Part shown: one piece after another, positions 24,441 to 35,642 of the stretch
Layout of the letters: the number at the start of each line of letters is the position of its first letter
How positions within the stretch are numbered: position 1 is the first letter of the stretch
Assembly (NCBI GenBank): GCA_036898135.1
Contig: CM072515.1
Span: forward strand, 23,075,700 to 23,139,699
Source: Oncomelania hupensis
Lineage: Eukaryota > Mollusca > Gastropoda > Littorinimorpha > Pomatiopsidae
DNA: 64,000 nucleotides
Direction of reading: 5' to 3'
The notes under the pieces: generated by a model
Database searches by the model: none
What the model was told of the DNA's origin: nothing
What the model saw: only the letters and a program-made list of their open reading frames with translations
Position numbers and translations under genes: made by a program

Positions 24441-25177
24441 GAGAAAGAAAAACTTTGAAACTTTTTTGAAACTGTTTTTCATTAGGGATAAAGATTTTAG
24501 ACTAATTAATAAGTCTAACCTTCCAATCTGTCTCTTAACAAATTAACATAGTAAAGAACATAGTAGAGAGAGGGAGACAGAGACAGACAGCCAGAGAGAG
24601 AGAGAGCGACTGAAACCAGGCAAAGAGAGACAGACAGACAGACAGCAAGAGAGAGCGACAGAAAATCAGGCATACAATAATTACAGGAAATAATTACGGT
24701 TCAGTAGAACAATTCTCTTTGCGAATGAAAGAGAAGAAACACAAGCAGGGTTCCTTTTTCTTTTAGCTTAGTAGTAGTACATACCATGTTCCGAAGGCAT
24801 ATTAAAAACACTAGATTTGCATGCTTTTGGTGGTCAAAACCCCGTAGTTCCATCTGAGTACGAATAGTTTTTGCTTTTGTTGTATGTGATTACACAAAGT
24901 TCAATGTAATGAAAAAATTCAGAAAATCTCCCTCAAAATCTATCAAAATTATTTTTTGGTAATGAACAATAAATCGATTAACTGCATGCTAGCTGCCAAT
25001 AGTCATGGTTATGTCTTGGTTCTAGCGAGCTTAAACAATGATGCTGGGTTATAAATAGAAAATCCGGCCTATGATAGGTTGTTTAATCAGTGTGATGATA
25101 GGTTGTTTATCAGAGTGACAATCAAATTAAGAATCACTTCATTCATCACTTCATTCATCTATCAGAGGCGCTCGTAA
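24441..25177. other. No gene seen
   Basis: AT-rich sequence with short GACA-rich islands near 24570-24650 and a duplicated TGATAGGTTGTTTA motif near 25075-25110. I recognise no gene or element. Confidence 0.5.
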
Positions 25178-25182
25178 CTGGA

Positions 25183-25745
25183 TGCTACACGTCAAATGTC
25201 GATTCAGCCGCGATGCTTGAATTTGTCCATATAGCTTGTGTTTGTATTCATTCAAGCCAGTTCACTCGATAACAAGGCTAGGGTAGTCGTTGTAAAGTTG
25301 TCCAGCTTTATTCGGCAAAAGTAGCAAACAGCATCAACAACTGCATTCAAAAACTGAATCTCTACCTCGCAGACAAAGAATTTGTAGTCTCTGTACATTG
25401 TAGACAATGTTGGAACATTTCCAGAATGACATAATAAGCGATCAGAACAAAGATCGTCACAGGAAATAAGCGTGTGACGCATGTGTGACGTCATAGAATG
25501 TTCAACGGCATTCCAAGATTCGACTACTTGTCGCGGGATAGATTCCGAATCTTCCGTCGGTAGTAAACAAGCAATTCCAGAAAGATCTCAATATTGCTAC
25601 AATACCGACCGAAGAAAAGAAAACAAACATCATACCAAACTGTTGTAGCAACACCATAGACCCGAATCCAAGGTAAATAAATCCTTTCCTTGCAGGCTTC
25701 GCTAAACAATGTTTCATAATTATCGCGCTCGTCTCAGTCGTAACA
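25183..25745 (-). mobile_element. Solo LTR (LTR-1)
   Basis: Minus-sense LTR of 563 bp. Its 5' end on the minus strand is TGTTACGACTGAGACG and its 3' end is ACGTGTAGCA. The flanks CTGGA (25178-25182) and CTGGC (25746-25750) fit a 5-bp duplication with one mutation. It shares the GTAAACAAGCAATTCC and AACAAGGC segments with the other LTR-1 copies. Confidence 0.82.
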
Positions 25746-25787
25746 CTGGCTGCGAGAATGTTTCTCTCTGCATGCTACAATCCCAGG

Positions 25788-26651
25788 GGCATTAAACACT
25801 TAGAATGGATCCGCGATAGCAAAAAGAAACTGGATCCTTGATCGCGCAGCGGTAGATAACACACAGCCTTTTGTAGTATAAATAGAATCAGACTGCGTCT
25901 TTTAAGCAGTCACATGTAGTCAGTTACACTCGATGGCAGAGAGTTGAGCAGGGGTGGCAGTCCTGTTCTAGGAGGCGGTCAGACCCATGGGCGCGCCATC
26001 CGCTTCACGTCCGAGTGGACTTCCGCGTGTCTTGCCAATACTCCGATGTCGAGACTGGGTTAGGTTGTTCGAAAACAGAAGCGGCCTGTACCCATGGGAG
26101 ATGCCGAACCGATACTCCACATCAACCTTCAACCTCCATTTTCATCTAGTAGGACTCCTTCGACTGGGCGGCGGTAGCGGGTCGGCAATGGACGTCTGGT
26201 CGCTCTGCTGCTGTCGCTCCATTCTCATTCCCAGGCTGACCTAACTAATTTTACTAGGACTGGGCGCCGCGGGTTTTCCTGTGGAGGGTGGCGAAACGAA
26301 TCGGCCGTTTAAAACGGTTTGTTCTCAAACCGCTCAACAACGAACGTACGTGTAATCCATTCCTTAAATCCTTAGGCTTATGATTGGGGAAAGTTCGGCA
26401 TGTAATAAAATAGGCCTCAGTCAATGGCTTCCCAGTACCGTAGTTTTGGATGTAAATGAAGATATTATAGGTTGGTTGGTACGCGGTTTGGGGGAATAAA
26501 CCCTTTGAGCGGCCGATTCCTTTGGCCAAAAATCGTAGTCTTATCCCATCTATCTGTGATACATGAGCGGTACGCTACTGCTGCTACCGCTGTGCCTTAG
26601 AGGATCCACTTTCTTTTTGCTATCGCGGATCTGTTGCACTTCGTTAATGGC
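25788..26651. repeat. Inverted-repeat pair around GC-rich core
   Basis: GGATCCGCGATAGCAAAAAG on the left (about 25807) recurs inverted on the right (about 26612-26631), with weaker similarity over about 85 bases each side. Each arm has an A-box-like GCGCAGCGGTAG or GGCACAGCGGTAGC segment. A TATAAATAGAA motif lies at about 25878. It could be a fold-back element or two SINEs in opposite orientation. Confidence 0.5.
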
Positions 26652-26814
26652 CCTTGGCTACAATGCGATAGTACAAACCGCGCTCTATGAAGAGACGTTT
26701 TCACATACCAATATCTGCGCCTGTGATTATAGTAGCAAATTATGGTTAACTACCCTCTCTCTTATACACTCTGAATTCATCCACAGGCGGAAATGTCATA
26801 AAATGGGTTTAATA

Positions 26815-27204
26815 ATAATAATACAAGATGCTATATACGCGCCTTTCCCCAAATCAATCAGGCTCAAAGCGCGGCGATCTATACCAACATACACGCTCAC
26901 CTGTCTCATCCACCCTCACACACACCAAATTCACATCAATCACTCAAACAGGTGGTGTAAAGGCAGGAAGGTCGCTATTGGAAGACGGAAAGAAATTCGA
27001 ATTTTTTTTTTTGAAATTTGTATATTGACTGCGTCCTGTACCATTATTGAAGGGAGGGAGGAAACCGGAGTGCCCGGAGAAAACCCTCGGTGACCTCAAT
27101 AGTCTCGTACCTAAGTCACATACGTTCGCCCCTTGCGAGAATCGAACCCGCGACCTTCGGCATAGGAAACCGGCGACTAATCCACTGCGCCACGAGGCCA
27201 CCCC
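26815..27204 (-). mobile_element. SINE-C, near full length
   Basis: The minus-strand head is tRNA-like: GGCCTCGTGGCGCAGTGGAT (A box) and CGGGTTCGATTCTCGC (B box, about 27136-27151). The core GAGGGTTTTCTCCGGGCACT follows. The 3' end GGAAAGGCGCGTATATAGCA leads into a short ATT tail. About 390 bp in all. No clear target duplication. Confidence 0.88.
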
Positions 27205-27961
27205 ATGTTTATTTCATGTAACGCCTATTCACCGAAATGATTACATAAAACGTAGACGTATTTTGCTATCATTATCCAAGGTTTGTAAGTTGGGTCAATT
27301 CCAAGAGAAAGACCAGCAGCAGCAGAAGTGCAGAGATACTCAACAGACAGTTGGGACCTAAAACCTCATCCATCATATCTTCAACTTAACAGACACAAAT
27401 ATTCAGAAGAAGGGAACAAAAGACTGTTTAAAAAAAGTGAAACCAACAACGACATGAAAAGAAACAATGACCCTTTAGGGTTAGATTTTTTTAAAATGCT
27501 AAATGACAGGGAGAAGAAAAACATGTAACAGAAAAAAAAGGAAAAGAAAGAAAAACGAAGCAGAGAAAATGAACAGAAATTAAAGAAAGTTTTCACTGCA
27601 TTTCAGAATCTTTCTAGTTCATCGTTATGAACCTACTTAATAGTTGGGACCAAGAAAAACGGCCATGAAAAAGTATTCTTCTTGTGACATGATACACGAG
27701 GATCAAATTCTAAGAGGTGTCTAAGGCAAATTTCTGAGTTTTATAGGACACTAAAGTTGAATTCTCAGCGAAAGCACAGAATCTGCAGTGCAGCGCTCTC
27801 ATGCCAATGAGGGCTAGGATCCACCAACCAACCAACCCATATTACTGAAAACCTAAACTCAATCTTTCGACTCGATGAAAAATTAAATAAATAAAATGAA
27901 TTTGTGTTAAACTGTTGAGCTGAGTTCCAGGCTGAATCAATCAAAAGACATCATCTTTCCA
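27205..27961. other. No gene seen
   Basis: AT-rich, with several short open frames. The longest (27328-27528 +) is lysine- and asparagine-rich with no recognisable domain. Confidence 0.45.
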
Positions 27962-28475
27962 TTAGATAATGCTACATAGCTTTCAATTGCATAAGATCAT
28001 TTCTGCTAATGACCCACCTTATCTTTATCGTGTTTTTTAGTGGTTTTTTTGTTTAAGAAAACGGATAGATTTTCTACCAAACTAAATGTCTCATTTCCAA
28101 GAATTGATCTGTTTAAAGCCAGTCTGTCATATGCAGGTTCCACTTTATGGAATAGCTTTCCAGAAGTTCTTCGCAGTTCAGTCACTAAATACACATCCTT
28201 TAGAAAATACCTTTTACAAACACAATAAAAAGAATTAGTTAATTAATTGGAGTTCTACATTAATACTATTCATTAGATAGTTTTAAATAAGATGTGCGTG
28301 TGTAGGGGTATACATGTGTGTGCTTGTGTGTGTATTGATCTTGGCTGTATTGTTATCGTTATAAAGTTTTCTTGTTATACTAATTGTTATTGTTTAAAGA
28401 CCCAAGGGCAAGATGTAAAAAAGCTCACCCAGTGCTTACTCTTTTAGCCTTGGTAAATAACATTATTATTATCAA
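27962..28475 (+). mobile_element. LINE 3' end, C-terminal RT fragment
   Basis: Translated fragments read IHKIISANDPPYL-like sequence and, from about 28085, a LFKASLSYAGSTLWNSFPE segment followed by FRKYLLQ and a stop at 28226. An aromatic-rich TLWNSFPE then FRKYL pattern is typical of the C-terminus of CR1/Jockey-group LINE polymerases. The 3' UTR ends GCCTTGGTAAATAACATTAT with short ATT repeats. Frames are broken near 28040. It is a truncated, inactive copy. Confidence 0.7.
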
Positions 28476-28738
28476 GCTTATCTGATTATTTCTTTGTTTT
28501 TGATTTCAAAGATTTCCGGAATGAATCAATTTGCGGAATAGTATTTTTAAGTTTGCATTTGTAAATAAAGAACTTTGCACACGATATCATAAAGTCTAAT
28601 GGATTATCAGTTTAAAAAAACAAACTAAAAAAAAGTTTAAAAAAAAACAATATTCTGAACTCCCAAATATTATCAGTTTTTTCTGAGGAAAGAGTGTATC
28701 ACAGTGCGTAGACATGTCACGAAGAAGTAATCCTGTAA

Positions 28739-29241
28739 AAAGGTAAAGGTAAAGGTAGTCCCATAGCCTTGTGGCCGTAGGGGAGCGTGATATTGGAGAT
28801 CACACTTATCTTGGGCCACCGTAATGAGGGTGATGCCCATCTCTCTCCCTCGCTGCTGTTGTTTGTAGATTATAGTCACACGACACTTTCGCATATAGGT
28901 GACTACTGGACCGATTTATACTGACACCAGCAGGCCAGTTGTTGGTAAAGGGGAAAATAATATGATCACACGTTGACCAATCCGGGATTCGAACCAGCGA
29001 CCTTTCGGTTACTAGCAAGACGCTCTTACCAACTGAGCTACCCGGCCCCTCCTGCCCTCGCTGCTTTACCTTCCCCACCCTTAAGAGAGTAGGTACTCAG
29101 TCACAGTTGAGTCAACTGGGGGCGTTGTTATTTGTCGCTTCACGTTTTGCGGTCACCCATCCAAGTGCTAATCGCACTGGACGGTGCTTAACTTGCGACA
29201 CAGTAGCGAGTGCTCCAACCACTGCGCTATCCGACACCCCT
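28739..29241 (-). mobile_element. SINE-F, tRNA/5S chimaeric SINE, interrupted
   Basis: Flanked by the 12-bp duplication GTAATCCTGTAA (28727-28738, 29242-29253). The minus-strand head has a tRNA-like A box (GATAGCGCAGTGGTTGGAGC). Directly after it, at 29194-29149, comes a 5S rRNA-like control region: AAGTTAAGCACCGTCC, then GATTAGCACTTGGATGGGTG and ACCGC. The tail is a CTTTAC-type repeat. SINE-B is inserted at 28858-29054. The element is about 305 bp once the insert is removed. Confidence 0.85.
28858..29054 (-). mobile_element. SINE-B, tRNA-derived, nested in SINE-F
   Basis: The 11-bp duplication CCCTCGCTGCT (28847-28857, 29055-29065) flanks it. The minus-strand head is GGGGCCGGGTAGCTCAGTTG (A box) then CTGGTTCGAATCCCGG (B box), closely resembling an intact tRNA. 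The body contains GTCAGTATAAATCGGTCC, and the 3' end is ACAAACAAC. A near-identical copy lies at 37424-37617. Confidence 0.92.
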
Positions 29242-29253
29242 GTAATCCTGTAA

Positions 29254-29844
29254 TCTCATACTTATCCGTACAATTCCACTACAAGCGAACAAACCTTTCT
29301 TCATGCAGGATACAGAAGGTACACAGATGATTTGCCAACATTTTTTCTAGAGGATACAGAAACTTATTCGCAGGAAGATCGCGGTTGCAAAAACATGTAT
29401 TTTAATTTAAACCGTAAATGAATTTTTTTTAATAGAACGTTTGGAGTTTTTGAATGACTGACATAGCTGACACCTAACTGGAACTTTGGAACTCTGTAGC
29501 AACAAAGAGCCAGTGCATACAGCGTAGCCGAGAGTCACGGAGGCTTACGGTTACCTTTCTTATTCGCTGAGATGCAATGTGCTGTATGAATTCTCCATTG
29601 TATACCATTGTTAACCATAACATGTAAACTTTGAAATACATTATCTACACACGACAAAAACCAACCTGTCATCAGAGCCACACTTACACAGCCAAAAACA
29701 CAGACTCCTATAAGATGGTGGTGCAGTTGGTAGCAGGGGACGGGGAGATGCTGACCTTCATCCAATTACTACCAGTACTATTACTGCCCTTCATCCTGCG
29801 GCCACGTCATCCCCCTTCCCCATCTCATTCTCCTCCTACTGCTG
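29254..29844. other. No gene seen
   Basis: Nothing recognisable. Short open frames only. Confidence 0.45.
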
Positions 29845-29964
29845 CTTTTGCTGCTGCTGCTGCTGCTGCTGCTGCATTTGTTTCTACGGCTGCTTTTGCT
29901 AAGAAACTGTTGCGGCAAATACGGTTACTACAGTAACATGAGGACGATGATGATGATGATGATA

Positions 29965-30041
<77 letters not shown>
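29845..30041 (+). repeat. (TGC)n and (GAT)n microsatellites
   Basis: About ten TGC/GCT units at 29845-29877, then about 32 GAT units at 29947-30041 with one ATAATG interruption. Confidence 0.95.
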
Positions 30042-30043
<2 letters not shown>

Positions 30044-30168
30044 GCCTTATTAAGCGTTAATCTCCCTGTGGACAAGCTCAATGCGATTGCTGACAACAGA
30101 GGCAGAGAGCAGACATATTTTGAAAACAACAACAACAACAGAAAGGAAATCCAATTTTACTGTAAAAT

Positions 30169-30292
30169 GTATCGATTGATTGCATCCAATACCAGTTACT
30201 AAAGGGAAAGAAGAAACCGGAGTACCCGGAGAAAACCCTCGGTGACCTCAAAAGTCTCGTACCTAAATCACTGAAGTTCGTCCTCCGCGGAA
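30169..30292 (-). mobile_element. SINE-C internal fragment
   Basis: Minus-strand core GAGGGTTTTCTCCGGGTACT and flanking sequence are present. The tRNA head is degenerate and the 3' third is missing. Confidence 0.65.
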
Positions 30293-30314
30293 TATAAAGG
30301 CCAATCAAGGCATT

Positions 30315-30580
30315 ACAACAATTTCAAGAACAGCATCTGCAACAACCACGAGGTCAACAGCAGCAACAACAACGACAAGCATAAAAGGTTTGTGTATCTT
30401 TTGCTAATTCAATCTTTTCAACGAAACTTTAATTAACACACCATCAACAACAACAACGACAACAACGACAACAACAGCAACAAACAACCACCATGCAATG
30501 TGTATATAACGTTGCTAATTCATCCTTTGCAACAACAAAATAAGTAACACACAATCAACAACGAAAACAACAACAGCGCC

Positions 30581-30612
<32 letters not shown>

Positions 30613-30705
30613 GAAAAACAAACAACAACAATCATACAATGTGTGTGTACGCTGATGCTAGTTCATTCTCCTCAATGAAAATGTAATTAACCCACGATCA
30701 ACATG
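30315..30705 (+). repeat. CAA-rich minisatellite, about 125-bp unit
   Basis: Three diverged units, each with a CAACAACAACGACAAC-type tract, then CAATGTGTRTATAACG, GCTAATTCATYCTYT and AACACACMATCAAC. The last unit fades after 30690. No gene overlaps it. Confidence 0.85.
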
Positions 30706-31127
30706 GGGAGACTGAAGAGCCAGAAGAAAACACACGGGCACGGGGCAGATCACACTCATCCCACAAGGATGGTGTCCAAGATGTGGCGCAATAATTCCAC
30801 TCCACGTCACTGTTCAAGACGTTTCATTCTAACGTCCATCTAAACGAGAGCTGTCTCTTTCTCCTTTTCTTTCGTCGTTGTCTTCTTTTGAGAAAGGGCA
30901 TCAATACTATTTTGTACATCGTGTGTGGGCGTGAGTTGTGAGGTTTATTTTATTTTAGTTTAGTTTTTGGAAGGCTAGTTATTGTTGTCTCAAGCTTGAG
31001 GGCATGTAGATGTATAGCTTACATTCACCTACCATCATTACACGTTTATTGCAATTTAAACACAATTCTAAAATGCAGGTATTAGGATTTTGGGTTAAAA
31101 ACCCAATCACGTCTTTTTTTCTGTCTG

Positions 31128-31130
<3 letters not shown>
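30706..31130. other. No gene seen
   Basis: Nothing recognisable apart from a short TTTTATTTTAGTTTAGTT run near 30950. Confidence 0.45.
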
Positions 31131-31195
<65 letters not shown>

Positions 31196-31380
31196 ACTCT
31201 TCCAAGTCCCCTCCCCTTTCTCCTTCATCTTAATTCTTCTGTTTCCTTCTCCTCCTTCTTCTTTCCTCCTCTTCCATTGTCTTTTTCATCTCTTGATCCC
31301 TTCCTTCTTCAGTTGGAACAATTGTTTTTGTAATGACGTTTGTTTCTTTTTTCTTCATATTCTTCTTCTTCTTAAACATT

Positions 31381-31461
<81 letters not shown>

Positions 31462-31640
31462 TTCTTCTTCTTCTTCTTCTTCTTCTTCTTCTTCTTCTTC
31501 TTCTCCTCCTCCTCCTACTCTTCCTCTTCGTCAATATCCTCCTCTTCTTTTCTTCTCCTCCTCCTCCTGCTTCTCTTCTTCTTCATCTAAACCATCCGTC
31601 TTCTTCTTCTTCTTTTTCTTCTGTTGTAGCTGCTGCTGCT
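31131..31640 (+). repeat. Pyrimidine-rich block: (CT)n, (ATC)n, (TTC)n
   Basis: CT/CTGT repeats at 31120-31196, about 27 ATC units at 31379-31460, about 15 TTC units at 31459-31505, then TCC/TTC-rich sequence. Long H, L, F and S runs in the frames are artefacts. Confidence 0.95.
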
Positions 31641-32029
31641 TCTTCTTATATTGCAATTGCTTTCACATACTGTCATTGCACTAGTTAAAATAACAATTCG
31701 AACTAACAAGACACGGAAATTCGATGAACGGACATTCGATATGTCGCGTGCAGTACGCATGACAATTCCTTCGGTCCAGCTCTGTCAGATGAATTCAATG
31801 TGTTTGTCCAAATTATGGCTTTAATTACATTGGAGATGTTGGTCTGGTGGAACCCAACCCGGTCCCTCGGGACCGGACACAGCGTCTGCTTAAACTTGAA
31901 GGTGTTTGCGTGTGTGACATTGGGTAGCTTCTGTATGCCTTGATCGGTCTTTACAATGCAAGATACAAGATTAAGCACACCACATCTTTACTACCTTAAA
32001 AATGGAAATCACAAAGAATTACCAAATAA

Positions 32030-32471
32030 ATGCTAATAGAGAATGGCACTATCACTATCGATGCTAATACGGTAGTTAGCACTATCATTATCGATGCTAA
32101 TATGGGAGTTGGCACTATCATTATCGATGCTAATATGGGAGTTTGCACTATCACTATCGATGCTAATTCGGGAGTTGGCATTATCACTATCGATGCTAAT
32201 ATGGGAGTTGGCACTATCATTATTGATGCTAACACAGGAGTTAGCACTATCATTATCGATGCTAATACGGGAGTTGGCACTATCATTATCGATGCTAATA
32301 TGGGAGTTTGCACTATCACTATCGATGCTAATTCGGGAGCTGGCATTATCACTATCGATGCTAATATGGGAGTTGGCACTATCACTATCGATGCTAATAT
32401 GGGAGTTGGCACTATCACTATCGATGCTAACATGGGATCTGGCACTACCAATAGTTATGCTAATATGGGAG
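32030..32471 (+). repeat. 33-bp minisatellite
   Basis: About 13 units of a 33-bp repeat built on ACTATCATTATCGATGCTAA and TATGGGAGTTGGC. Because 33 is a multiple of three and no unit carries a fixed stop, frames on both strands stay open for 150-180 codons. LTR-3 interrupts it at 32472, and one or two decayed units follow at 33996-34050. Confidence 0.95.
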
Positions 32472-33995
32472 TGTTCTTGCTTCCACTTTGGAAGCAAGAT
32501 CCGGAAGAGTTTCGATGGTGATGGCTGGTTTGGATGGTTATTGATATGCTGAATATAAAAGGAATGCCCTGTCTCCAAATAAGTGCTGATGTTTGTGCGT
32601 GTTTTTGTGTGTGTCGCTGCTCATTGTTTTAATATTTTTCATCAAATCATCCCTCCTTGTTATTGTAACCAAGACCGCAGAATGGGAAAATGTATAAGGT
32701 ATACAATGAAGAGCGGAAGTTTAGAAATAACAAATCAACTTCGCACGTCACTCCCGTGCCTGCATGTCCTGTCCCCAGCAAATGTTTGACCTGAGTCGTC
32801 CCACGTGCACGGCCGAGTATTAAAGCTATAGTGTTGATTTATGTGACACTGACAGTTTGTATAATCAATGTTGGTTATCATGCTTGTATTTAGAATTTTT
32901 AATGTTGTGTATTTGTTGTATAAACTGGAGTATAGCAAGGTGATAATAATGAATGAAGCGGTATGTTTATTGGGTTAATATATAGTTTAATGTAGTCATT
33001 GTGCATACTATCATATGTAGAAACAACCTTTATAACGGTGAATGCTTTGATTTGATTTGTAAACCTACAATGTATATTTCTTTTAAGAGAGTGGGTTTCT
33101 GCCCAGGTGTTGAATCTAGGTTTGGGTTTTCCCCTGTCTGCGGGGGCAGATAAGCGATGGAGTGATGAGACAAGATAGTTGGTTGCAAGGATTTGCTTGT
33201 GTTTTGTGTCGGCTGGTGCTGTCAACAGGCAGTGTCAAAGTTTAAAATAATGTAGATGTATATTTTTGATGGAAGAGGATGTCAGCACGGAGGGGACCAT
33301 TGTTTTGTAGGAATTAAGGTGTTGGTTGAGAGGAAGAAGAGGGAATGATTAGGTAGAGGACAATGGTCGAGTTTTGAAGCCGAAATTGCATATGGGATGA
33401 TGACAATAAAATAAGTGCAGGACAAGGATTCGAGGTAGTTAGTGACAGAAAGAGTTAGAAAGAGGGACGAGGACAGTCCAGAGAGAAGACGTGTTAGTTT
33501 AGTTAGAGAAGATAGCATTGGGGAAATTAAGTTGGGTTGGATGTAACAAGGAAAATTTTGTGTCTTCGCCGGAGGATGCTGTGCTCAGGACAGATTTTGT
33601 AAACGTTCACTGCTGTGTCTTTAATTCACTTCTCTTTTTTGGTATTTTGGACATGATATGTTTTGTGGATCCTGTAACCAGTCTGCGCGGTTTTTTGACC
33701 ATCCATTGGGATTGAGCCAGAGGTTTCATCGCTCTCTTTTACGCGACTTCACGCCTTCTTCAATTCTTTAGTTGTTGTCACCCACTATTAGTTAGGTTAA
33801 AATCAATATTTTCAATTTGTTTTTAGTTTGGATTTTAATTAGTTAGTTAACACTGTTTTTTAATGCAAAAATAAATTTTCATTTTTTACTTTCTATCTGC
33901 GTGTGTCGTCGTACTTTATTGAGCGCATGTGAAATCGTGGCCTTACCCCCTTGACTCGATATTTTCCCAAATTCCGTCAGACGGGTGCAGGAACA
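32472..33995 (+). mobile_element. Solo LTR (LTR-3), 1.5 kb, in minisatellite
   Basis: The 1524-bp insert has ends TGTTCTTGC and GCAGGAACA (inverted repeats with one mismatch) and the 5-bp duplication GGGAG (32467-32471, 33996-34000). A TATAAAA box lies at 32554-32560. The first bases form a 10-bp-stem hairpin (TCTTGCTTCC with GGAAGCAAGA). I see no internal gag-pol and no second copy in the window. The strand is guessed from the TATA box. Confidence 0.85.
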
Positions 33996-34050
33996 GGGAG
34001 TTTGCACTATCACTACCTATGCTAATATGAAATTGTGCACTATTTCAATT
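33996..34050 (+). repeat. 33-bp minisatellite remnant
   Basis: GGGAGTTTGCACTATCACTA is followed by TGCTAATATGA, one more unit of the array interrupted by LTR-3. It decays into single-copy sequence. Confidence 0.8.
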
Positions 34051-34618
34051 TAATAAAGTAGGTAAAAGATAAAATTTTTGGCAGTAACCTGGGCATGCTA
34101 CTCATGGACGATGTTGTGAAAAGCCAGACTTAGTCTGTACGCAAACCTAAATCTTTTGTCTGAACTGGCAAGTTGATCTCTTCCAAACAAGAATGCAGGA
34201 TGGCCCGAACCTAGATTCGTGTCTTCGCTGACTTGCTACGGGCAACGACCTCAAACGGCTGTACCATTTTAAACTGGGTCACTCGATTCAGTCCTTCATC
34301 ATCGAACAATCCTGCTAAGGCTATACCTTAAAATGATCTTTACATCAGTATCCATCAGCTGCGTTATTCGTTTTATACTCAGTTCGTGTTGATTTGTTAG
34401 TTGGCTCCTGACTGCATGACCCACTTAGCGTACGGCATCAGACGACGTAGCAGCCATTTTGCTATCACATCTCGTCCTTCAAAACAAATCGCGAATCAAG
34501 AATAAAAGGTTCACAAACCTTCAAATTAATCTTTCCAACAAAGAAAAGGCAGTGAGGCATTAGGGGTCTCCTCTTTGTTCAAATTGTTCAAACAAGAAAA
34601 TAACACATCTGGGCCCCT
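34051..34618. other. No gene seen
   Basis: I recognise neither coding signal nor a repeat family. Confidence 0.45.
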
Positions 34619-34665
34619 TTACAATACAATACAATACAATACAATATAATACAATACAATATAAA
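34619..34665 (+). repeat. (ATACA)n pentamer repeat
   Basis: About nine ACAAT/ATACA units with two TAT variants. It could be the tail of a LINE or SINE, but no flanking family is recognised. Confidence 0.85.
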
Positions 34666-34956
34666 GCAACTTTACTGTCCGATAAAATCCAGACATATAT
34701 AAGGGAGAAGTTGTTCTTAATAAGCTTTGTTAAACCTCTTTTAGGTATCCTGATTCCAGGCGCCACAAGGCAGCTTTAAGAGCTTACTTGTCGACCGTTG
34801 AACTTTTACCAGTGAATAGCATCCGGCCACCTATAAGACTTTCTCTTCAGTCTCACTCCTTCAGTTCTCGCGCATCGCCCGCGTCATTTTGATATGCGTT
34901 GCAATTGCGATGTCTTTGCGAGGGCGTCTTCCTGCGATAAGCGGCGAAACACGTCT

Positions 34957-35202
<246 letters not shown>

Positions 35203-35290
35203 AACATTACATTACATTACATTATATTACATTACATTACATGATTATTGCTTTAGGTCCAGCGGGCTCTTCCGAGCCAAATCAGGACCA
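35203..35290 (-). mobile_element. Family A copy 5, 3' end only
   Basis: ACATT-repeat tail then ATGATTATTGCTTTAGGTCC and the AGCGGGCTCTTCCGAGCC hairpin arm, minus sense. It is severely 5'-truncated and embedded between microsatellites. Confidence 0.85.
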
Positions 35291-35579
35291 ACAACAACAA
35301 CAACGAGGAGAATGAGGAGGAGGAGAAGAAGAAGAAGAAGAAGAAGAAGAAGAAGAAGAAGAAGAAGAAGAAGAAGAAGAAGAAGAAGAAGAAGAAGGAG
35401 AAGGAGGAGGAAAAGAATAAGAAGGAGGCGAAGAAGAAGAAGAAGAAGAAGAAGAAGAAGAAGAAGAAGAAGAAGAAGAAGGTGGAGAAGGAGGAAGAAA
35501 AAGAAGAAGAAAAAAAAAGTAGAAGAAGAAGGGGATGAGCTACAGAGAGGGTGGAAGACCACCACCACCAACAACAACA

Positions 35580-35637
<58 letters not shown>

Positions 35638-35642
35638 AACAA
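35291..35642 (+). repeat. (GAA)n and (CAA)n microsatellites
   Basis: CAA units at 35290-35302, long AAG/GAG tracts at 35310-35530 with a few interruptions, then about 20 CAA units at 35574-35640. Confidence 0.95.

Noticed and set aside
28980..29050. Functional tRNA gene
   Set aside because: The tRNA-like part is the head of SINE-B, with a duplicate at 37424 and insertion-site duplications.
29149..29194. 5S rRNA gene
   Set aside because: Only the internal control region is 5S-like; it sits inside a SINE with target duplications.
32033..32578. Long frames on both strands across the 33-bp array
   Set aside because: A stop-free 33-mer keeps several frames open; no start context or domain supports a gene.
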